A DNA stretch of 64,000 bases, from assembly GCF_011801145.1 (NCBI RefSeq), contig NZ_CP046172.1:5146001-5210000 (forward strand). The letters are read 5' to 3'. Source of the DNA: Nocardia arthritidis. Lineage in GTDB: Bacteria > Actinomycetota > Actinomycetes > Mycobacteriales > Mycobacteriaceae. Positions 26,058 to 34,852 of this stretch are shown one piece after another (positions within the stretch are counted from its first letter, which is position 1; every line of letters begins with the position of its first letter). The translations under genes and the position numbers were made by a program. The notes beneath the pieces were generated by a model. It saw only the letters and a list, made by a program, of their open reading frames with translations, had not been told where the DNA came from and ran no database searches.

Positions 26058-28550
26058 ATGACGACCCCACAACCGCCCCTCGGGGCAGCGACGCGGTTCG
26101 GGCATTATCGGCTGGACCGCCTCATCGGCCGCGGCGGGATGGGCGAGGTCTTCGAGGCCTATGACACCGGCAAGGATCGCACCGTCGCGATCAAGGTGCT
26201 GCCCGAGCGGCTCGCGCACGATCCGGTCTACCGCGAGCGATTCCGGCGCGAATCGCACGCCGCCGCGCGGCTCAAGGAACCACATGTCATCCCGATCCAC
26301 GACTACGGCGAGATCGACGGCCGGCTATATCTGGACATGCGACTCGTCGATGGTGTCAGCCTGCGCGCGCTGCTGCGGCCGGACGCCCCACTGGCACCGG
26401 AACGGGCGGTGGCGCTCATCCGGCAGATCGCATCCGCGCTCACCGCCGCGCACGCCGACGGCCTGGTCCACCGCGACGTCAAACCCGACAACATCCTGGT
26501 CACACCGGACGACTTCGCCTACCTGGCCGACTTCGGGATCGCCTACTCGGGCAACCGTCCGGACCTCACCAACGACGGGACGCCGATCGGGTCGTTCCAC
26601 TATATGGCGCCGGAACGGTTCGTCTCCGGCACCGTCACACCCGCCGCCGACGTGTACTCCCTGGCTTGCGTCCTATACGAATGCCTCACCGGCACTTGGG
26701 CTTATCCCGTCGAGAGCGATGGCGAACTGGTGCGGGCGCATATGTTCGAGCCCGTACCGCGACCGAGCACCGTCCGCGCCGACATACCACCCGCATTCGA
26801 CGCGGTCGTAGCCCGGGGCATGGCCAAGGATCCGCGAGATCGTTACAGCACGGCGGCCGAACTCGCCGCCGCCGCGCATGCCGCCCTCACGGACACCCCG
26901 CCGGTGGCCGAACCCACGCCGGAGTCCGCGCGGACGCATCGGCCCGATGCGCTGACCCAGCCATCGGCACCGACCGTCACCGAATCGCCCGGCGGCACTG
27001 TGTTGCCCGGCGGCACCGCATTACCCGGCGGTCCCGAATCACCGCGCGACGCCAAATCACCGGGCGGTGCCAAATCACCCGGCGGCGCCAAATCACCCGG
27101 TGACACCACATCATCCGGCGGCACCAAATCACCCGGCAGCACCGAAACACCCGGCAGCACCGAAACACCCGGCGACACCACACCACTCGGCGGCACCAAA
27201 TCACACGGCGACACCGAAACACGCCGCGACACCACACCACCGGGCGGCACCAAATCACCGCGCGACACCGAGTCGCCCGGCGACACCCCACCACTCGGCG
27301 GCACCGAATTACCGGGCGGCGCCAAATCACACGGCGGCACCGAAACACCGCGCGACACCGAATCACCTGGCGGCACCAAACCACCCGGCGGCACCACACC
27401 ACCCGGCGGCACCAAAGCACCCGGCGGCGCCGAATCACAGCGCGACATCGAATCACCCGGCGGCACCAGTGAATTCGCGAGCCGAGACAACCTCACCGCG
27501 CGCACCCCGCGGTACGTGCTGGCACTTGTCGTCACCGTATTCCTCGCCGCCGCAGCCATTTTCGGCGTATGGACGCTGGCGGGCCGACCGGTCGCGGGCA
27601 CCGCCGTCGCCGACGACACCGCACTGCGCGGCGCCGATATCGATTTGCTCGGCATCGTCGGCCCCGTCGGATACAAGCGCGCCAACTGCGCACACCAGAA
27701 TCCGGGCGCGTCGGCCATCGCGATCATCTCGTGCACCGCGAACCCGGTCGCCGGGGATCCGGCCGCGCGCTTCTTCCGATTCCGCGGCCCGGACAAACTG
27801 CGGAAGTTCTACCGATCGTTCGTCGAGACCTACCGGACCACAAGCTGTCCCGGCGATCCGCCGGGTGCCGATGGACCTTCGATCGTCGACGGCAAGACGG
27901 TCGGCAGAAAGGCGTGTTTCGTCGATCGCGCCGACGATCCGAACGTGCCGAAACCGGCGCTCATACTGACCGCCGACGACGGTTCCGCCGCAGCCGTATA
28001 TACCTGGGCGACACCGGCCGACGCGCCCTTGCGCGATTACATCGCCGCACGGAACGTCTGGCAGTTCGCGACGATGGACGCCCCCCGCGATCCCGACCGG
28101 TTCTCCCCGGCGGATCGCGCGGTATTCGCCCAGCTGCCACCCGATTTCGGTCCCGGCAACTGCCTACACACCGAGTTGCAGGCCGGACCGGCGAATGCGC
28201 GAGTCGTGTGCAGCACCCGGCTCGGCTATCCGACGGCCGCGTTCTTCGGCTTCCCGGACCACAAATCCGCGACGCGGTTCTATCAAGGCGATCTTGGGCA
28301 GTTGGCGGGTCACGCCTGCGACGGTGGCGACGGCCCGGATGCCTTGTGGCTAAAGGATTCCGCTCCCGTCGGCCGCTTCTTCTGCTATCCGGACTACGAC
28401 ACGGACGAGGTGCCGACGACCTGCCTGCTCGCCGTCCACGACGACCGGCTGCTCGGCGTCCTGCTGTGCGCGCTGCGCGCCGACGACGCCGACCCCGGCC
28501 CGAAAACCGAGCAGGATCTCCTGCGGTGGTTCCAGCGGAATTTCGGCTGA
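26058..28550 (+). CDS. Transmembrane Ser/Thr protein kinase with repeat linker and extracellular sensor
   Basis: 830 aa. Kinase domain about 15-275: GRGGMGE, Lys46 in VAIK, HRDVKPDN (catalytic Asp140) and DFG (Asp158). Then an about 160-residue linker of 27 imperfect hexapeptides rich in S/T-P-G-G-T, one membrane helix (about 486-510, VLALVVTVFLAAAAIFGVW), and an about 300-residue extracytoplasmic part with two similar lobes (GYKRANCAHQNPGASAIAII... and PGNCLHTELQAGPANARVV...) each with Cys pairs. It is a PknB-type receptor kinase; the two-lobe sensor may bind an envelope ligand. ATG 26058 follows GGAGGGGAG. Possible client: the FHA oxidoreductase 5 kb upstream (inference). Confidence 0.93.
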   Translation: MTTPQPPLGAATRFGHYRLDRLIGRGGMGEVFEAYDTGKDRTVAIKVLPERLAHDPVYRERFRRESHAAARLKEPHVIPIHDYGEIDGRLYLDMRLVDGVSLRALLRPDAPLAPERAVALIRQIASALTAAHADGLVHRDVKPDNILVTPDDFAYLADFGIAYSGNRPDLTNDGTPIGSFHYMAPERFVSGTVTPAADVYSLACVLYECLTGTWAYPVESDGELVRAHMFEPVPRPSTVRADIPPAFDAVVARGMAKDPRDRYSTAAELAAAAHAALTDTPPVAEPTPESARTHRPDALTQPSAPTVTESPGGTVLPGGTALPGGPESPRDAKSPGGAKSPGGAKSPGDTTSSGGTKSPGSTETPGSTETPGDTTPLGGTKSHGDTETRRDTTPPGGTKSPRDTESPGDTPPLGGTELPGGAKSHGGTETPRDTESPGGTKPPGGTTPPGGTKAPGGAESQRDIESPGGTSEFASRDNLTARTPRYVLALVVTVFLAAAAIFGVWTLAGRPVAGTAVADDTALRGADIDLLGIVGPVGYKRANCAHQNPGASAIAIISCTANPVAGDPAARFFRFRGPDKLRKFYRSFVETYRTTSCPGDPPGADGPSIVDGKTVGRKACFVDRADDPNVPKPALILTADDGSAAAVYTWATPADAPLRDYIAARNVWQFATMDAPRDPDRFSPADRAVFAQLPPDFGPGNCLHTELQAGPANARVVCSTRLGYPTAAFFGFPDHKSATRFYQGDLGQLAGHACDGGDGPDALWLKDSAPVGRFFCYPDYDTDEVPTTCLLAVHDDRLLGVLLCALRADDADPGPKTEQDLLRWFQRNFG
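26982..27467 (+). repeat. 27 tandem 18-bp units encoding a hexapeptide linker
   Basis: Exactly 486 bp in phase with the kinase gene: units such as KSPGGA, ETPGST, TPPGGT and ESPGDT. Consensus is x-[S/T/P]-P-[G/R]-[G/D]-[T/A]. Units are diverged, so it is an established repeat, but period and frame are kept without a break. The Ser/Thr-Pro density offers many potential phosphorylation sites. Confidence 0.92.
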
Positions 28551-28593
28551 AACCAAATCCTCGTCGCGGCACACCGGAATTCGGCCGACAGCA

Positions 28594-29634
28594 TCAGCGG
28601 CGCAGCGGTGCGCCGACGTGGTGCAGGTGCGTCAATGCCTCGCGGTAAGAGGCGATCAACCCGGTCTCGTGATACGGCACACCGATTTCGGCGCAGTAGT
28701 CGCGGACGATCACCTGGGCGTGACGCAGATTCGGCGTCGGCATACTCGGGAACAAGTGATGCTCGATCTGATAATTGAGCCCGCCGAGAACGAGGTCGGT
28801 CAACAAGCCGCCCCGGATGTTGCGGGAGGTCAACACCTGACGACGCAGGAAGTCGGGCCGGTCGTCGCCGGTGAGCGTCGGCATCCCCTTGTGGTTCGGG
28901 GCGAAGATGCAGCCCATGTACAGGCCGAAAAGCGCCTGGTGCACAACGAGGAACGCGAAGGCCTTGTCGGCGGGCAGCATCACGAACAGCGCGGCCAGGT
29001 ATGCGACGAAGTGACCGAAGAGCAGCGCACCCTCCCAGCCGCGATGTTTGACCGATCGATTTCTCAGCGCACGCGCACCGGCCACATGGAGATTCAAGCC
29101 CTCCAGCATCAACAAGGGGAAGAAAAGGTATGCCTGCGCCCTCCCGATGAGCCGGGCCAGACCACGGCTGGCCCGCGCCTGCCGTTGTGACCAGACCAGA
29201 ATGTCGGGTGCGACATCGGGGTCGAGTTCCTCGTGATTCGGGTTGGCGTGATGCCGGGTGTGCTTGTCCTGCCACCACCCGTAGGCCAGGCCGATGCCCG
29301 CGTTGCCGGCGATTCGGCCCATGAGTTCCGTCGGCCGCCTGCGCCGCAGCACCTGGCGGTGCGCGACGTCGTGCATGACGAGCGCGACCTGAGCGAATGT
29401 CACCGCCATGAACGCCGCGACCAGCAGCGTCCACCACGAGTCGCCGACGAGTACGAACGCCGCCCACCCCGCCACGAACGCGATCCCGACGAGACCGAGC
29501 CGAACGGCGTAGTAGCCGGGGCGCCGGTCCATCAGCCCGGCATCGGAGACCCGGCGCAACAGGCGGGCGTAATCACCCTCGGCGCCACCACGCCGCGGTG
29601 ACCGCGAAAATGACTCGGGGACAAGTGTCGTCAT
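28594..29634 (-). CDS. Membrane fatty acid desaturase
   Basis: 346 aa. The three histidine boxes of front-end/acyl-lipid desaturases are in place: HDVAH (88-92), HTRHH (125-129) and QIEHH (289-293), separated by hydrophobic segments (VALVMHDV preceded by a TM pair; LLFGHFVAYLAALFVML). A di-iron centre would introduce a double bond into membrane acyl chains. The start MTTLVPESF at 29634 is chosen because upstream sequence in frame is not protein-like. Partner ferredoxin/reductase genes are not adjacent. Confidence 0.9.
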   Translation of the reverse strand: MTTLVPESFSRSPRRGGAEGDYARLLRRVSDAGLMDRRPGYYAVRLGLVGIAFVAGWAAFVLVGDSWWTLLVAAFMAVTFAQVALVMHDVAHRQVLRRRRPTELMGRIAGNAGIGLAYGWWQDKHTRHHANPNHEELDPDVAPDILVWSQRQARASRGLARLIGRAQAYLFFPLLMLEGLNLHVAGARALRNRSVKHRGWEGALLFGHFVAYLAALFVMLPADKAFAFLVVHQALFGLYMGCIFAPNHKGMPTLTGDDRPDFLRRQVLTSRNIRGGLLTDLVLGGLNYQIEHHLFPSMPTPNLRHAQVIVRDYCAEIGVPYHETGLIASYREALTHLHHVGAPLRR

Positions 29635-29729
29635 ATCCCGGAAGCTATCCGCCGAATTCTCAACCGAGGTAACCCCTCGGTATGACACAAAATCGGATCG
29701 CGGTGTGCTAGACGACCATTCGTATCCGG

Positions 29730-32168
29730 CTAGCCGCGCCCCGCGTTGCGGGCGGTGCCGCGGTGAGCGGGCACGGTGGTCGGGTCCTCCGGCCAGGCGT
29801 GTTTGGGGTAGCGGCCGCGCAGGTCCGCACGGACCTGGGACCAACCGGTGCGCCAGAAGGATGCCAGATCGGCGGTGATCGCGACGGGGCGTTGGGCGGG
29901 CGAGAGCAGGTGCAGTACCACGGGGACCCGGCCATCGGCCAGCCGCGGTGCGTCCGCCCAGCCGAATGCCTCCTGCACCTTGACCGCGAGCACCGGCGGA
30001 TCGGTCGAGTAGTCGAGCCGGATGCGGCTGCCGGAGGGCACCGGCAAACGTTCGGGCGCCAGATCGTCCAAGCGCGCCGCCTCCGGCCAGGGCAGCAGGC
30101 GGCGCAGCGCCTGTCCGGCATCGATGCGTTCGAGGTCGGCGCGGCCGCGGGCGGCGGCCAATTCGGGGCCGAGCCAGGTGTCAGCGGCGGCGAGTAGCGA
30201 TTCATCGTCGACCGCGGGCCACGGCGCGCCGAGGACGCGGTGCAGGAATTCGAGGCGCTGGCGCAATGCGATCGCGTCCGAATCCCAATGCAGCAGGCCA
30301 AGCCCCGTCGAGCTCAGGCCGTGACGCAGGGCAGCACTGAGCAATTCGGGATCAGGGTCACGAATCGGCTTCTCCGACAATACGATCGCCCCCAGTCGTT
30401 CGACCCGCCGAGCTATTACATCGCCATCGGTCCACGCCACCTCGTCGACGGTCCGCAGCAGGTTCGACGCGGCCCGCCGGGCCAGCTGCTCATCGGCGAC
30501 CGCGGCCAACCGGATCCACCCCTCGGACCGGCCCGGATCTCGCGTCGCGACGCCGACCGCCAGCCACTGCGCATCACCCAGCCCGGAGCCGGGCGGCAGC
30601 GTCACCGCGGTACCGCCCGCCATGAGATAGCTCGCCGACCCCGGGCCGCGCCGTCGCGCCAGCCGCTCCGGATGAGCCAGTGCGACAACGAAAGCCGGAT
30701 CGTCGACGCCCTCCGACGCCTCGACCATGCGGGCCAGCCGCTCGACCTCGCGCCGCCAGCGGGCCGGGCGCTCGCGCCGCAGCACCCGCAGACCGGCCGC
30801 GAGATCGACTCCGGCGGTGAGGGTTTCGTCGTCGAGGACGGTGACGACCTCGGCGGCGGCCCGCGCACCGACCGTGCGGGCCCCGTCGAGCAACGCCCGA
30901 GCCAACCGCGGATGCAACCCGATTTCGGCCATCCGGCGCCCGCGCTCGGTGACCGCACCGTCCGCACTGACTGCCCCCAACGCGCGCAACACATCCCGGC
31001 CGGACGCCAACCCACTCGGCGGCGGGGCATCCCACCAGCCGAGACCATGTCCGTCGGCCGTGCCCCAACACGCCAGCTCCAACGCCAACCGGGTGAGGTC
31101 CGCCGTCCGGATCTCCGGCTCCGGGTAGGCGGGTAGCGTGCTGTGCTCGTACTCCGGCCAGCATCGCCACACCCGCCCCGCCGCCTCTCGTCCAGCCCGG
31201 CCTGCGCGCTGCGCCGCCACGGCGGCCGAAACTCGAACTGTCGCAAGCCCGGACAATCCCCGCCCGCGATCGATGCGCGGCACTCGAGCCAGCCCCGAAT
31301 CCACGACCGCTCGTACACCGGGCACCGTCAGACTGGATTCCGCCACGGCCGTCGACAACACCACGCGCCGCCGCGGCCCGGGCGATAACGCCGTGTCCTG
31401 CTCGGCGGCGGGCAATCGCCCATGCAGCACAACGAGATCCACGTCGATATCGGCCAGAAGCGCTGCCGTCCGGCGGATTTCGGCCGCACCGGGGAGGAAG
31501 ACCAGCACATCCCCCTCGGTGGCCGCGACCGCGGCCCGGGTGGCGCGCGCCACCTGCGCCTCGACCCGCTCACGTGGCAACGGCGGAACGTAGGTCGTGT
31601 CCACCGGATAGGTCCGCCCGTCCACCCGCACCACCGGCGCCGCGCGATCTCCACCCAACAACTCCGAAAGCCGTTCGGCCGCAACGGTCGCCGATGTGGC
31701 GAGCACCCGCAGATCCGGCCGCAATCCGGCCCTTGCGTCGAGGAGCAGCGCCAGCAGCAGGTCGGCGTCCAGGTGCCGTTCATGACATTCGTCGAGCACA
31801 ACCACATCGACCCCCGCCAACTCGGGATCGCCCTGCAACCGGCGCACCAGCAATCCGGAGGTGACGACCTCGACCCTGGTCCCCGGCCCCACGCGCCGAT
31901 CGCCGCGCACCGAGTACCCGACGGTCTCGCCCACCGATTCCCCCAGCAGAGCGGCCATCCGCCCGGCCGCCGCCCGAGCCGCCAACCGCCGCGGCTCGGC
32001 CACCAGCACGCGCCCGGCGGTCCCCGCCGCCAAAGCCAACGGCACCAATGTCGTCTTCCCGGTCCCGGGCGGCGCGACCAGCACCGCGGTCCCCCGCCCG
32101 GCCACCGTCTCGACAATATGATCGAGGACGCCGCGGACCGGTAGATCGGGAAATTCGGGAAGTTTCAT
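29730..32168 (-). CDS. hrpB: ATP-dependent helicase HrpB
   Basis: 812 aa, the usual HrpB length. DEAH/RHA-family motifs: Walker A APPGTGKTTL (about 31-40), DECHERH as motif II, SAT (TSATVAAERL), and motif VI QRAGRAGREAAGRVWRC. The C-terminal HrpB domain ends with the characteristic WRTGWSQVRADLRGRYPKH and WPEDP. It is a 3'-5' helicase of unclear physiological role. ATG 32168 (MKLPEFPDLPVRGVLDHI) has a weak ribosome site but gives the canonical N-terminus. A small zinc-ribbon-like gene lies 55 nt upstream in the same direction. Confidence 0.95.
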   Translation of the reverse strand: MKLPEFPDLPVRGVLDHIVETVAGRGTAVLVAPPGTGKTTLVPLALAAGTAGRVLVAEPRRLAARAAAGRMAALLGESVGETVGYSVRGDRRVGPGTRVEVVTSGLLVRRLQGDPELAGVDVVVLDECHERHLDADLLLALLLDARAGLRPDLRVLATSATVAAERLSELLGGDRAAPVVRVDGRTYPVDTTYVPPLPRERVEAQVARATRAAVAATEGDVLVFLPGAAEIRRTAALLADIDVDLVVLHGRLPAAEQDTALSPGPRRRVVLSTAVAESSLTVPGVRAVVDSGLARVPRIDRGRGLSGLATVRVSAAVAAQRAGRAGREAAGRVWRCWPEYEHSTLPAYPEPEIRTADLTRLALELACWGTADGHGLGWWDAPPPSGLASGRDVLRALGAVSADGAVTERGRRMAEIGLHPRLARALLDGARTVGARAAAEVVTVLDDETLTAGVDLAAGLRVLRRERPARWRREVERLARMVEASEGVDDPAFVVALAHPERLARRRGPGSASYLMAGGTAVTLPPGSGLGDAQWLAVGVATRDPGRSEGWIRLAAVADEQLARRAASNLLRTVDEVAWTDGDVIARRVERLGAIVLSEKPIRDPDPELLSAALRHGLSSTGLGLLHWDSDAIALRQRLEFLHRVLGAPWPAVDDESLLAAADTWLGPELAAARGRADLERIDAGQALRRLLPWPEAARLDDLAPERLPVPSGSRIRLDYSTDPPVLAVKVQEAFGWADAPRLADGRVPVVLHLLSPAQRPVAITADLASFWRTGWSQVRADLRGRYPKHAWPEDPTTVPAHRGTARNAGRG

Positions 32169-32223
32169 GACCGACAAGTCTGCGACATCGGCCCCCGTCC
32201 GCCCACTCCGGCCGCCTGGATTT

Positions 32224-32385
32224 CTACCGACCGAGGATCCGGCGCAGCCATCCCCCGCCGCCGGTGTCCGGGTGGCCCTCGCACCATTCGTCCACCGGGA
32301 CAACGGCTTTCACCTGCTCAATATGCTGGCCGCAGCCGGACCAGGTGGTCTTTCCGCAGCTCTTGCAGCGGACGGGATTACACAT
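32224..32385 (-). CDS. Small zinc-ribbon-like protein, 53 aa
   Basis: Translates as MCNPVRCKSCGKTTWSGCGQ then HIEQVKAVVPVDEWCEGHPD and a Gly-rich tail ending RRILGR. Cys at 7, 10, 18 and 35 with nearby His (21 and 38) give CxxC-type zinc knuckles. The ATG at 32385 has AAAGGAA 8 nt upstream. Homologous-looking mini-proteins of this kind are widespread in actinobacteria; no function is known to me. It is too short for default gene-finding cut-offs. It probably shares a transcript with hrpB and is divergent from the amidohydrolase. Confidence 0.85.
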   Translation of the reverse strand: MCNPVRCKSCGKTTWSGCGQHIEQVKAVVPVDEWCEGHPDTGGGGWLRRILGR

Positions 32386-32489
32386 CGGTTCTATTCCTTT
32401 CGTCGGGCCGGAGTTTCGCCGGTGGTGGCGGCATCACCGAAACGATCACACTGGAGAAGCCGCGCCATCGCGACTCCGAGGAGACGACC

Positions 32490-33491
32490 ATGAAGATCAT
32501 CGGGCTGGAAGAACATATCGCGACCGAGCGGGTTCTCGACATCTGGCGCACAACCGACCCGCACCTGACCGACCCGGCGCTGCGGCTCACGCTCGGCGGT
32601 GTGCTCGGACCCGAAATCGAGGGTCGATTACTCGATCTCGGTGCCGACCGACTGCGCGCGATGGACGAGACCGGCCTCGACGTTCAGGTCCTGTCCCTGA
32701 CCACGCCGGGTTTATCGGATATGGAGCCGTCCACCGCCCTCGCGCTACAGACCGAGGTGAACGACGCGATCGCCGCGGCCATCCGCGCCAACCCGAACCG
32801 CCTCCAGGGCTTCGCCACCCTCGCCACCCAGGTCCCCGCCGCGGCCGCGGACGAATTGCGGCGCGCGGTAACCGAATTGGGGCTCTCCGGTGCCATGCTC
32901 TACGGCCGCACCGGCGACCGCCACCTCGATCACCCGGACTTCTGGCCGATTTTCGAGGCCGCGGACGCGTTGCGGGCTCCGCTGTATGTGCATCCGCAGC
33001 CGCCACCGGCGCAGGTTCGCGCGTCGTACTACGGCGGATTCGACGAGCTGACCAGCGCGCTGTTCGCCACCGGCGGCATCGGCTGGCACTACGACACCGG
33101 CATCGAGATCCTGCGGATGATCGTCGGTGGAGTATTCGACCGCTTCCCGAATCTGCAAGTGATAGCCGGACATTGGGGCGAGGTCGCACTGTTCTACCTC
33201 GACCGCCTCGAAATTCTGCACGCCGTGGCGAAACTGCCGCGGCCGATCTCGGATTACTGGCGAACGAATATATCGGTGACACCGGGCGGCATCCTCACCC
33301 AGCGATATCTACGCTGGGCCATCGATGTCGTCGGCATCGATCGCATCATGTTCGCCAGCGACTATCCCTACGGATACGCCGGCGGGTCGGCCTGCCGCCG
33401 GTTTCTCGCGGAGGCCGATCTCAGCGACACCGACCGCGAAAAGATCGCGTCGGCCAACTGGGAACGCCTCCGCGCCGATATCCGTCGATAG
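32490..33491 (+). CDS. Amidohydrolase-2 family (ACMSD/resorcylate decarboxylase-like) metal enzyme
   Basis: 333 aa TIM barrel. Metal-site motifs: ExH at the N-terminus (GLEEHIA), LYVHPQPP in the middle, VIAGHWGE, and FASDYPYGYAGG near the end. These match the decarboxylase/hydrolase branch (ACMSD, gamma-resorcylate decarboxylase), which acts on carboxylated aromatics; exact substrate unknown. ATG 32490 follows GAGGAGACGACC. Monocistronic. Confidence 0.88.
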   Translation: MKIIGLEEHIATERVLDIWRTTDPHLTDPALRLTLGGVLGPEIEGRLLDLGADRLRAMDETGLDVQVLSLTTPGLSDMEPSTALALQTEVNDAIAAAIRANPNRLQGFATLATQVPAAAADELRRAVTELGLSGAMLYGRTGDRHLDHPDFWPIFEAADALRAPLYVHPQPPPAQVRASYYGGFDELTSALFATGGIGWHYDTGIEILRMIVGGVFDRFPNLQVIAGHWGEVALFYLDRLEILHAVAKLPRPISDYWRTNISVTPGGILTQRYLRWAIDVVGIDRIMFASDYPYGYAGGSACRRFLAEADLSDTDREKIASANWERLRADIRR

Positions 33492-33545
33492 CTGTTCCCG
33501 CCGCCGCGAGCAAAGGTCGACGCCGTCGCATTCCGCATCCGCGCG

Positions 33546-33571
33546 GCGTACCGTTTATGCGGGTAGACGAC
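33546..33571 (+). promoter_or_regulatory. Shared promoter-like motif, copy 2
   Basis: GGCGTACCGTTTATGC then GGGTAGACGAC, matching the copy at 23659-23684 with 25 of 27 positions. It lies about 60 nt upstream of the lectin-LysM start. It overlaps an inverted repeat ATGCGGGTA (33557-33565) ... TACCCGCAT (33577-33585). Confidence 0.5.
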
Positions 33572-33630
33572 TCGTGTACCCGCATGCAGAGTGATCAACA
33601 GCGAGCGAACCTTCTCCGAAAGGAACAGCC

Positions 33631-34158
33631 GTGAGTGATACGTTGCAGATCGGTGACGAGCTTGGACTGGGTCAGTCTCTTCAGAACGGCGCATACTCCC
33701 TGACCCTGCAGAACGACGGCAACCTGGTGTTGACCGAACCGGGCAACGAGGTGTGGGCCTCCGGTACCCACGGTCGGGATGTCCAGCGAGCCGTCATGCA
33801 GGACGATGGCAATTTCGTCCTCTACAAGGCCGACGGCAGCGCCGCCTGGTCCACCGAAACGAATGGCAAGGGCGCCGACCGGCTGACCTTGCAATCGGAC
33901 CGCAATGTGGTGCTGTACGCGGGTGACAAAGCCGTATGGTCCACCAAGACCGCCACCGACAAACCCATGCCCGAGAGCCGCGCCGACGCGGCGCCCGCGG
34001 CGCAACCCCACACCTACACCGTCGAATCGGGTGACACCCTCGAATCGATCGCGGAGCGCGAGCTCGGCGACCGCGCCCGTTTCATGGATATCGTGCGCGC
34101 CAACGGGATCAGCGATCCGGACATGATCAATGTCGGGCAGGTCCTGACCATTCCTTGA
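33631..34158 (+). CDS. Bulb-type mannose-lectin plus LysM protein
   Basis: 175 aa. Residues about 1-110 form a B-lectin beta-prism with three mannose-binding motifs of the QxDxNxVxY type (LQNDGNLVL, MQDDGNFVLY, LQSDRNVVLY). After a Pro/Ala linker, residues 127-175 are a LysM domain (HTYTVESGDTLESIAERELG ... VGQVLTIP). There is no signal peptide, so export is non-classical or by another route, or the protein acts inside. It should bind mannose glycans and peptidoglycan; lectin-like bacteriocins share the first fold. GTG start after AAAGGAA. Confidence 0.9.
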   Translation: MSDTLQIGDELGLGQSLQNGAYSLTLQNDGNLVLTEPGNEVWASGTHGRDVQRAVMQDDGNFVLYKADGSAAWSTETNGKGADRLTLQSDRNVVLYAGDKAVWSTKTATDKPMPESRADAAPAAQPHTYTVESGDTLESIAERELGDRARFMDIVRANGISDPDMINVGQVLTIP

Positions 34159-34168
34159 CCGGAGGCCG

Positions 34169-34202
34169 ACACGCCTCGACCGGTTCTACGGTCGAGGCGT
34201 GT
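34169..34202. terminator. Bidirectional hairpin terminator
   Basis: ACACGCCTCGACCG, a 6-nt loop (GTTCTA), then CGGTCGAGGCGTGT: a perfect 14-bp stem between the convergent lectin-LysM gene (end 34158) and the DoxX-family gene (end 34212). Confidence 0.85.
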
Positions 34203-34211
34203 GGGCAGCGC

Positions 34212-34757
34212 TCATCTGCGAATCGCCGCGATCACACCCACCATGCCGACCGCCATCAATATGGCCCGCTGCCCGTACGAGAACTGAAAGGTCCGGATAA
34301 TCGGAATGTAGCGACCGAGGGCATATCGACCAGGGCCGGATATGCCGATTACCACGGCCCCGGCCGCGAACAGCGGCTCGTATTTGACACCCTCCGGAAT
34401 GAAGAATCCGCCCGCGATGGCGGCACAGTACAGCATTATCGCCGCGGTGACGAATGCGGCGGGCAACACGAGTATGCCCAGCATCATCCCGAGCCCGCCG
34501 ATGGTTTCCCCGAGACCGACGACGACGGCCAGCCGTCCGGCGTCCTTCGGATAACCCATCTCGGTGAGCTGTTGAGTGGTTGCGGAAAGACCCATACCGC
34601 CGAACCAACCGAAGAGTTTTTGCGCACCATGTGCGAAAATCGCCAGCCCGAGCCCGACGCGCGCGAGCAGCAGGGTGATATCGAGCCCGACCGTCCCACT
34701 TCCGGGGACCGCGATTTCCGGTACCCGCATGCGAATTTCCGCGGTATTCGATGACAA
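34212..34757 (-). CDS. DoxX-family membrane protein
   Basis: 181 aa with four hydrophobic helices. The DoxX signature is at the first helix (LLLARVGLGLAIFAHGAQKL then FGWFGG) and LGETIGGLGMMLGI in the second. Relatives take part in redox homeostasis of the envelope or form part of quinone/sulfur systems. I prefer a TTG at 34757, 5 nt after GGGAGG; an ATG at 34730 would shorten it by nine residues. Confidence 0.82.
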   Translation of the reverse strand: MSSNTAEIRMRVPEIAVPGSGTVGLDITLLLARVGLGLAIFAHGAQKLFGWFGGMGLSATTQQLTEMGYPKDAGRLAVVVGLGETIGGLGMMLGILVLPAAFVTAAIMLYCAAIAGGFFIPEGVKYEPLFAAGAVVIGISGPGRYALGRYIPIIRTFQFSYGQRAILMAVGMVGVIAAIRR

Positions 34758-34852
34758 AGGCACCTCCCGGTCAGATCGAATTCTCCGAACCACCGCGACG
34801 AGCAGATATGTCGAGTAGGAGAATAGCATTCGGCTGCCCGGCCGCCGTCGGC

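Noticed and set aside
26982..27467. CRISPR array or satellite DNA
   Set aside because: The 18-bp periodicity is in phase with the kinase reading frame, without spacers, and encodes regular hexapeptides.
33557..33585. Inverted repeat ATGCGGGTA...TACCCGCAT as a terminator of the amidohydrolase gene
   Set aside because: The stem is only 9 bp with an 11-nt loop and it overlaps the conserved promoter-like motif, so it is more likely regulatory than a terminator; evidence is insufficient to list it separately.
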